NCBI GenBank assembly: GCA_963642455.1
Contig: CAVIGM010000003.1
Coordinates: 1 to 64,000, forward strand
Direction of reading: 5' to 3'
Source: Crickella sp963642455
GTDB lineage: Bacteria > Bacillota > Clostridia > Peptostreptococcales > Anaerovoracaceae
DNA: 64,000 bases
In this document: positions 59,901-64,000 of the stretch, piece after piece
Numbering within the stretch: position 1 is the stretch's first letter
Layout: every line of letters starts with the position of its first letter
Notes under the pieces: generated by a model
What the model saw: only the letters and a program-made list of their open reading frames with translations
Databases searched by the model: none
Told to the model about the DNA's origin: nothing
Position numbers and translations under genes: made by a program

Positions 59901-60662
59901 GCAAAGCTCACCATACTCGTCCTCATCTTCTGCGAAGAAATGCAGTCTGCATGTTTCTGCAGCATAAGACAGGAACTCCATCATGATGTGATTCTTGTCT
60001 GCCAAACGCTCCTTGAGAGTGCTTCTGTCCACAAATTGCAGTGCCTCTCCTAAGCTCCATTTCGAAGAAAGTGCGGTGATAATACGCTTAGAATTGTCGT
60101 CATAGTTGTCGGAATTCGGAATAGTAGCCTTATCTATCGACGGTGTGGTCTTGATGGTGCCATAGCGATTCGTTTGAATATTCACTCTGTGCAGTGAGAA
60201 GAAAATGCTTGAAATAGCATTATAAGCGTTATACAGGCCCTTTCTATGATGCTCACGCTCGATTCTTACTATAGAATCTATATTCTTGAAAGCCACAACA
60301 AGGCGCAGTTCCTCACCTGGCTCAGAAATACGACTGTAACGCGCCGAATAGTATCGAATCTCGTCATCTTCGAGGATGCGGTAATCACAATCAAGATGTT
60401 CTCGGCCGTCGGAAAAGATCTCAATCAAAGACTCGCACGAGAGTGTCTCCAAGAAAGTATCTATGTCCTCGCTATATACGCGGTCTTCGGCATAGGTTCT
60501 AAGGAGCTTAGAGTATTGAAAGTTCTGCAGGTCACTTGAGATGCCTTTCGTTACGTAACCCTGTAGCTTAATTACATCCGCGCTATCCTCATTAGGCCTT
60601 AGCACATATACATTCAGATAATCTGCGGTCAGCGCCGCCAACAAGTCAGTATAATTAAACAT
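56985..60662 (-). CDS. Soluble hybrid histidine kinase with five sensory modules and two receiver domains
   Basis: The 1225-residue protein has no membrane helix. Its sensory half holds five PAS-like modules of two types in the order A (5-130), B (145-262), A (270-392), A (418-542), B (570-690). Type A repeats NVY...RILK and YR.xIDGxVHH; type B repeats an ISSIF/LSTIY start and IITA. HisKA follows with SHDIRTPMNAI (H723), then the ATPase domain (KDTGIGM, GTGLGMAI), and two receivers with Asp in YIIDYLMPDMNG and FMDIQMPKMDG. There is no HPt or DNA-binding output, so it must pass phosphate to another protein. Start lacks a close SD. Confidence 0.93.
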   Translation of the reverse strand: MFNYTDLLAALTADYLNVYVLRPNEDSADVIKLQGYVTKGISSDLQNFQYSKLLRTYAEDRVYSEDIDTFLETLSCESLIEIFSDGREHLDCDYRILEDDEIRYYSARYSRISEPGEELRLVVAFKNIDSIVRIEREHHRKGLYNAYNAISSIFFSLHRVNIQTNRYGTIKTTPSIDKATIPNSDNYDDNSKRIITALSSKWSLGEALQFVDRSTLKERLADKNHIMMEFLSYAAETCRLHFFAEDEDEYGELCHVIFAVEKVDEEKSQAIINVLSRDYQNVFWINLEDGSSRILKMNSYISEEVDDTVNQKFLYDGICKGYIEERVHPEDREMVRHNISLKHLREVFSDKDEYTGSYRGLIDGEVHHYRYTYFKLANLNCVVAGFRNIDDIIARHLAEEKAQREKELVYQKQMEEQLKIFDRLASNFRNVYFADMDKGTIRILKLDEGYKELLDVGPDYEFPFDAIRKNWIENVVCPEDRTEIRKTFETDNVKNLLQTQGEFSGYYRSIIDGKVHHFQYTMSRLDLPGMKAVLGYQSVDDIVAEHRAQERKERELEEARLRQEREHTEVISALSTIYSTIFRAEIDTHKYEILNSVPLMGTVAGTVGNFDDVEEKIITAFMAPEMRGSMREFLDLNTLASRLENVNTVSAEYKDPAGNWYKARFIVKNRDENGVAKEVLYVARDSTFEKTKELEQNEQLSNALAAAQQANKAKSTFLNSMSHDIRTPMNAIIGFTALAQTHMDDQIQVQDYLAKISTSSTHLLSLINDILDMSRIESGTVKLDEKPIHIPDILHDLRTMVQGLVNAKNQNLYIDTQDVVHEDVITDRLRLNQVLINIIGNAVKYTPPGGDIIIRLLERPSTREHYRTYEFSVKDTGIGMTQEFKEHIFETFSREHSSTVSGIQGTGLGMAITKNIIDLMGGDIVVESEEGKGSIFTVTLDLKLATERVNKEPIPYLKGARVLVVDDDLNTCRSVSQMLRDIEMRPDWTVSGREAVIRAQEASEIKDEYKVYIIDYLMPDMNGIETVRRIRRVISEEVPIIVLTAYDWADFEAEAREAGVTAFVSKPLFMSELRSVLTKRDDDEITKEQEKVRYDYSGKHVLLVEDNELNSEIATAILEDAGMEVDTASDGAEAVEIMYHADEDKYDLIFMDIQMPKMDGYTATREIRTLTNNRKANIPIVAMTANAFEEDRIKSIEAGMNAHIAKPISMEDIAKVLDRIFAAKA

Positions 60663-60703
60663 GTATTATATTGCCCTTCTATTCTTAGATTGATAAGTTT
60701 GAC

Positions 60704-60751
60704 TGCAATTTCGATTGCAATTGTGATTGCGACTTCGATTGCGACTTCGTT
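60704..60751. repeat. Four tandem 12-bp units between the two hybrid kinase genes
   Basis: TGCAATTTCGAT, TGCAATTGTGAT, TGCGACTTCGAT and TGCGACTTCGTT run head to tail and end at the stop codon of the upstream kinase gene. Confidence 0.85.
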
Positions 60752-62639
60752 ACTTTGTTCCGCAGCACAGCTTCAATGTATCCTGCAGTTCTTTAGGATC
60801 AATAGGCTTGGTTAAATGATAATTCATACCAACCTCAAGTGTGCGCATACGTTCATCATCGAAGGCGTCTGCTGTCATAGCTATGATAGGAATGCTTGCG
60901 GCATCTGGACGATCAAGTGCCCTTATCGTCTTAGTCGCCTCAAGTCCATCCATTATAGGCATACGAACGTCCATCAAGATTACACCATAGGTATTAAGTT
61001 CACTTGCGGCAAAAGTATCCACTGCCTCCTGACCATTTGTCGCTTCGGTAATCTTGCATCCGATATTCTCCAGAATAATCCTCGCTACATACGTGTTAAT
61101 CTCATTATCCTCTACAAGAAGGACATGAAGTCCGTCCAGCGAAGAAGAAGAAGAAGAAGAAGAAGAAGTTATTGATGATGATGCTCCTTTGTCTTCGCTT
61201 GCAACGATATCTACGCTCAGCAGCACCGTAAATTCCGATCCCTCGCCAAGCTTACTTTTGACTGAAATTGTGCCATCCATGCTGTCCACAAGGTTCTTTA
61301 CGATAGAAAGTCCAAGTCCCGTTCCCTTCGTGGCGTTGCTCAAGTCAGAATGCTCTTGCGAGAAAGGCTCGAACAAATGCTGCTGGAATTCTTCGCTCAT
61401 GCCGATGCCGTTATCACGAACGACAAATTTAATCTTAAGCTTGCCGTCTTCTGTTTCGAGATTCTCAACATTGAACCAGATATCTCCACCCTCTGGAGTG
61501 AATTTAACGGCATTTGACAAGAGATTGAAGAAAATCTGATTGAAGCGAAGCTTATCCACAGAAATGGTATATTCCCCTGGGTTAAGCTCGGTGTGGAAGT
61601 TGATATCCTTTTCTTTCATCAGAGGCGAAATAACAGTCTCCACGGTAGATAGGAATTCCGAACGAGTCAGATTGCTCTTGTTCAGCACCAGGCCGCCGCT
61701 TTCGATACGGCTCATATCAAGAATGTCGTTGATAAGACCCAGAAGGAATTTGCTTGAAATCATCATTTTGTTCAGATAGTCGCGCACGGTATCTGAGACA
61801 GGCTCTTTGAGCGCCAATTCGTTCAGATTGATAATGGCATTCATAGGGGTTCTGATATCATGGCTCATACGGGAGAGGAAATCCGTCTTTGCCTTGCTTG
61901 CCTCCTGCGCCTTCTCGAGTGACTCTTGAATTATTTGCTGCTGCTCATCCTTCGCCATATCGGAATCCTTAGTAGCGATGAAGTAGAATGCAAGCATCGT
62001 AACTATAACCTGACAGAATGGCATGAATGGGAAAATCGTTCCCATAGGGATAACCGAGCCATTAACAAATGCGCCTATCAGTACAACAAGAGAAATCATT
62101 GCAGCTCTTATTGCATAACGTTCCTTCTGTTCGTTCTTGCGTATCAATATTATCAGCATATCAATTATTGAATCCGCATAGTAGAAGAAGTTGAGATAGG
62201 AATATATGGTGTATAATTGGCCTCTTGCATACATGCCATTATTGTCGAAATAATACAATGCACCTGTAGAAGGTGTCATTATAATCATGACAAGCAGGAT
62301 TACAATAGGAATTAGCTCTAATATCCTGACCAACTTTCCGAGGGTGCTTCCTACGTAATTACGCACAAATAAGTGCCATATAAATGGAAGTGCTGTATAT
62401 ACTATATAGAAGACAAATGCGACTATGCTCCACTGGCTTACGGTGAGTCCTCCGGAGAGGTGGCAAGCGATAAAAACGCAGTCCGTTATAACATATAGTG
62501 CAGTTCCGCCTATAAGAAGCAGCGAATAGTTGCGGCTTGTCTTCTTCGTAACAGCTGTGAAGGATCGAGCCGCAATGATTGCCAAGATAATGATCATGAA
62601 GACCGCACTCAGCACATAACTAGATAGTATACTATTCAT
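60750..62639 (-). CDS. Membrane hybrid histidine kinase (7 TM, HisKA, ATPase, receiver)
   Basis: The 629-residue protein begins with seven hydrophobic helices (to about residue 223), a short coiled coil, HisKA with SHDIRTPMNAI (H260), an ATPase domain (RDNGIGM, GTGLGLSIV), a serine-rich linker (SSSITSSSSSSSSS) and one receiver domain with Asp in VILMDVRMPIMDG and a KPID lysine. The phosphate would go from H260 to its own receiver; an HPt partner is not seen. GAGGGG precedes the ATG. It lies 87 nt upstream of the five-module kinase in transcription order, so the two may form one operon. Confidence 0.93.
   Translation of the reverse strand: MNSILSSYVLSAVFMIIILAIIAARSFTAVTKKTSRNYSLLLIGGTALYVITDCVFIACHLSGGLTVSQWSIVAFVFYIVYTALPFIWHLFVRNYVGSTLGKLVRILELIPIVILLVMIIMTPSTGALYYFDNNGMYARGQLYTIYSYLNFFYYADSIIDMLIILIRKNEQKERYAIRAAMISLVVLIGAFVNGSVIPMGTIFPFMPFCQVIVTMLAFYFIATKDSDMAKDEQQQIIQESLEKAQEASKAKTDFLSRMSHDIRTPMNAIINLNELALKEPVSDTVRDYLNKMMISSKFLLGLINDILDMSRIESGGLVLNKSNLTRSEFLSTVETVISPLMKEKDINFHTELNPGEYTISVDKLRFNQIFFNLLSNAVKFTPEGGDIWFNVENLETEDGKLKIKFVVRDNGIGMSEEFQQHLFEPFSQEHSDLSNATKGTGLGLSIVKNLVDSMDGTISVKSKLGEGSEFTVLLSVDIVASEDKGASSSITSSSSSSSSSLDGLHVLLVEDNEINTYVARIILENIGCKITEATNGQEAVDTFAASELNTYGVILMDVRMPIMDGLEATKTIRALDRPDAASIPIIAMTADAFDDERMRTLEVGMNYHLTKPIDPKELQDTLKLCCGTK
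61141..61168. repeat. Trinucleotide microsatellite (GAA)9 encoding a serine run
   Basis: Nine GAA repeats on the plus strand are TCT-type serine codons on the coding strand, giving nine consecutive Ser in the linker before the receiver. Slippage would change linker length without a frameshift. Confidence 0.95.
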
Positions 62640-62741
62640 AATTATTTCCCCTCTTTTCTGAAGATATAGAAAGCATTTCTTTCAATATCCAATTCCGCAA
62701 TCAGCATACATTAAGCATAAATAATATACTTAATCAAGATA

Positions 62742-62854
62742 TATAATCTCATAAAATCATGCTTTTGGCAACTGATATTCAACGCGAGGATAGTTTTTAT
62801 ATTCATACAGAATTCATACGGAAAGAGGCTGCATCGGTGTCCGATACAGCCTCT
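62742..62854 (+). ncRNA. Possible small RNA: -10 element and terminator-like hairpin
   Basis: TATAAT (62742-62747) could start a transcript near 62754. A hairpin follows: AGAGGCTG.ATCGG (62824-62837) pairs with CCGAT.CAGCCTCT (62841-62854), 13 pairs with one mismatch and a 3-nt loop, then CCTTTA. No gene precedes the hairpin on either strand. The -35 and U-tract are weak. Confidence 0.25.
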
Positions 62855-62904
62855 CCTTTATGTAGCTTCAAATTTGTATTTTTTTGCAAATTGCATATTG
62901 TGTC

Positions 62905-62953
62905 GCATTTCGATTTACGGTTCGGGGGGATGCATTTCGATTTGCGTTTCGGG
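62905..62953. repeat. 22-bp direct repeat in the divergent spacer
   Basis: GCATTTCGATTTACGGTTCG plus GG (62905-62926) recurs at 62932-62953 as GCATTTCGATTTGCGTTTCG plus GG with only a few changes, period 27. Confidence 0.8.
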
Positions 62954-63059
62954 TTACTCTGCGATTTGCATTCTCATTATAGATTTAAGTTGCGATTGAG
63001 GTCTAATTCTTATTTTCAATTTAATGGCACGAAATTATAGAAACAAATTATTAGAAGTA

Positions 63060-63068
63060 TGGTAGAAT
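63060..63068 (+). promoter_or_regulatory. Possible extended -10 of the lipoprotein gene
   Basis: TGG-TAGAAT without a clear -35; the leader is about 46 nt and ends with AGGAGG before the ATG. Confidence 0.45.
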
Positions 63069-63120
63069 CAAGACAAACCTGAACAGAACAAGAATGAACA
63101 GGAATGAACAGGAGGAAGAA

Positions 63121-64000
63121 ATGAGAATGCGTAAATTCAAAACAAGATCAAAGATACTCGCTTCGCTGGCGTTAGTATTGCTTATGGTCTTAGGTCTTAC
63201 TGGATGCGGTAACAATGACAGAGTGAAGGGAACGGTCCTCGGAGACTATGTAATCGAGCTTCCAACAATTACGGAAATCGACTATGACGCTGGCCTTAAG
63301 AAAGGCAAAGAAATGTTCGGCAAGTTCGGTTGCTCTGCAATCGGCAAGGTTCTGGACGATGGCGACATGGTTATCGGCCGCTCTTTTGACCTCTACTACA
63401 GCAACAACCCTGCTTATGTAATCAGAACGGATGTTGAAGGCTACTATAAAACAGTTGGTCTTGCATACGATAACTTCGACGGAGAGACCTTCGACGTTAT
63501 TAAAGAGAAAGGCGTAAGCCAAGACGAACTTTTGACTTTGATTTTCTTTACTAACGACATTATGAACGAGAAGGGCCTTTACATCGAGGCAAATATGCGC
63601 CCTGAGCAGCCAGAATCTACTGGAATTGTCGCAAGCACAGGCACGAACCCTGACGCAGAGATCAGCCTTTCTTTCCCTGCACTTGTCAGATACCTTGGTG
63701 AAAGATGCGCCACCGTTGATGAGGCTGTTGAGCTTGCACAGACACTGAATGTATATGGCATGATTACTGATGATTTCAGCTGGGGCGGAGCCTATTTCTT
63801 GGCTGACGAATCCGGTCACTACGGTGTCATGGAGCTCGTTGACAACAAGCTTATTTGGCTCGACGGACAGAATTGCCAGACTAACTACTACCTCAACGAC
63901 GAATACAAGGATGTTGCAACTATAGGTGCCGGAACAGGCAGATATGACCTTCTTACAAGCGAAATCGGCTCGGTTCAGAGCGAGGACGACATGACAAGTC
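63121..64000 (+). CDS. Lipoprotein of the linear-amide C-N hydrolase (Ntn, choloylglycine hydrolase-like) family, 3' end cut
   Basis: The first 29 residues form a lipoprotein signal: basic start MRMRKFKTRSK, hydrophobic core, lipobox LTGC (C29 to be acylated by Lgt). The mature part carries FGKFGCSAIGKVLDDGDMVIGRSFD: C71 is the expected N-terminal nucleophile and GRSFD the paired Arg/Asp of this family. GIVASTGTNPDAE and RCATVDEAVELAQTL fit as well. Members hydrolyse bile-salt amides, penicillin V or N-acyl amides. A nucleophile inside a lipoprotein needs no autocatalytic exposure at residue 1, or needs processing; this is unclear. AGGAGG lies just before the ATG. 293 codons are visible. Confidence 0.85.
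   Translation, partial: MRMRKFKTRSKILASLALVLLMVLGLTGCGNNDRVKGTVLGDYVIELPTITEIDYDAGLKKGKEMFGKFGCSAIGKVLDDGDMVIGRSFDLYYSNNPAYVIRTDVEGYYKTVGLAYDNFDGETFDVIKEKGVSQDELLTLIFFTNDIMNEKGLYIEANMRPEQPESTGIVASTGTNPDAEISLSFPALVRYLGERCATVDEAVELAQTLNVYGMITDDFSWGGAYFLADESGHYGVMELVDNKLIWLDGQNCQTNYYLNDEYKDVATIGAGTGRYDLLTSEIGSVQSEDDMTS

Larger units (their letters stand above)
62640..63120. other. Divergent spacer between the kinase and lipoprotein genes
   Basis: This 481-bp gene-free stretch holds the divergent leaders, an orphan hairpin (62824-62854), a direct repeat (62905-62953), GAATGAACAG repeats just before the lipoprotein ribosome site, and AT-rich sequence. A frame of 93 codons (62759-63040) has no ribosome site or recognisable content, so I do not call a gene. 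Confidence 0.6.

Noticed and set aside
62759..63040. 93-codon gene in the divergent spacer
   Set aside because: No ribosome site, composition unlike neighbours and overlap with direct repeats.
63190..63819. Open frame of 209 codons on the minus strand
   Set aside because: Antisense to the lipoprotein gene, whose signal peptide, ribosome site and motifs are convincing.

Overview
The window looks like a chromosomal piece of an anaerobic, amino-acid-fermenting Firmicute of class Clostridia. Reasons: the Firmicute-type order tig-clpP-clpX-lon-engB, the lgt/ychF/rplS/rbgA housekeeping set, strong SD sites (AGGAGG type), and a complete Stickland-type reductive 2-hydroxyacyl-CoA dehydratase operon. 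An oral or gut Clostridium/Eubacterium-like lineage is an inference; I cannot name the genus from the sequence.

Layout. 1-480: minus-strand tRNA cluster (Met, Val, Asp, then truncated His) with a long imperfect hairpin between Asp and His. 680-3672: plus-strand lgt, ychF and a YprB-type exonuclease-like gene. 3848-28142: a long minus-strand housekeeping run: YitT protein, DNA methyltransferase, small P-loop protein, glyA, folC, valS, relQ-type alarmone synthetase, an RNase HII-RNase HI fusion, rbgA, rplS, a degenerate Xer recombinase, Nudix and PHP proteins, hpt, engB, lon, clpX, clpP, tig, CYTH protein, murI, fba. 28326-31017: plsC-like acyltransferase with a zinc ribbon, and a GltS-like symporter. 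31150-34388: C_GCAxxG_C_C-ABM fusion and a divergent histidine kinase/response regulator pair. 34448-46059: FGGY kinase, butyrate kinase and the operon hadI-hadB-hadC-hadA-ldhA-acdB-etfB-etfA. 46477-50327: membrane protein, LysR regulator, Dus. 50308-54299: CPA2 antiporter and alanine/glycine symporter. 54515-62639: signalling block of two diguanylate cyclases and two hybrid kinases. 63121-end: a lipoprotein of the Ntn-hydrolase (choloylglycine hydrolase-like) family, cut by the window edge.

How it works together. The had operon would reduce a 2-oxo acid from an amino acid (leucine or an aromatic one) to a 2-hydroxy acid, its CoA ester, the enoyl-CoA and the saturated acyl-CoA, consuming NADH. 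Its leader carries a near-consensus sigma-A promoter, two sites matching the known Rex (NADH/NAD+-sensing repressor) operator, and between them a possible three-way-junction RNA ending in eight U residues. That makes a redox-controlled and possibly attenuated operon, the most interesting part of the window. GltS- and AgcS-type transporters and the butyrate kinase fit an amino-acid-fermenting life.

Two genome-style features recur. Many spacers between co-directional genes consist of short tandem repeats whose unit differs in each spacer, often abutting the stop codon of the upstream gene. Three convergent gene ends carry related hairpin-forming repeat elements. No CRISPR array, insertion sequence or prophage was seen.
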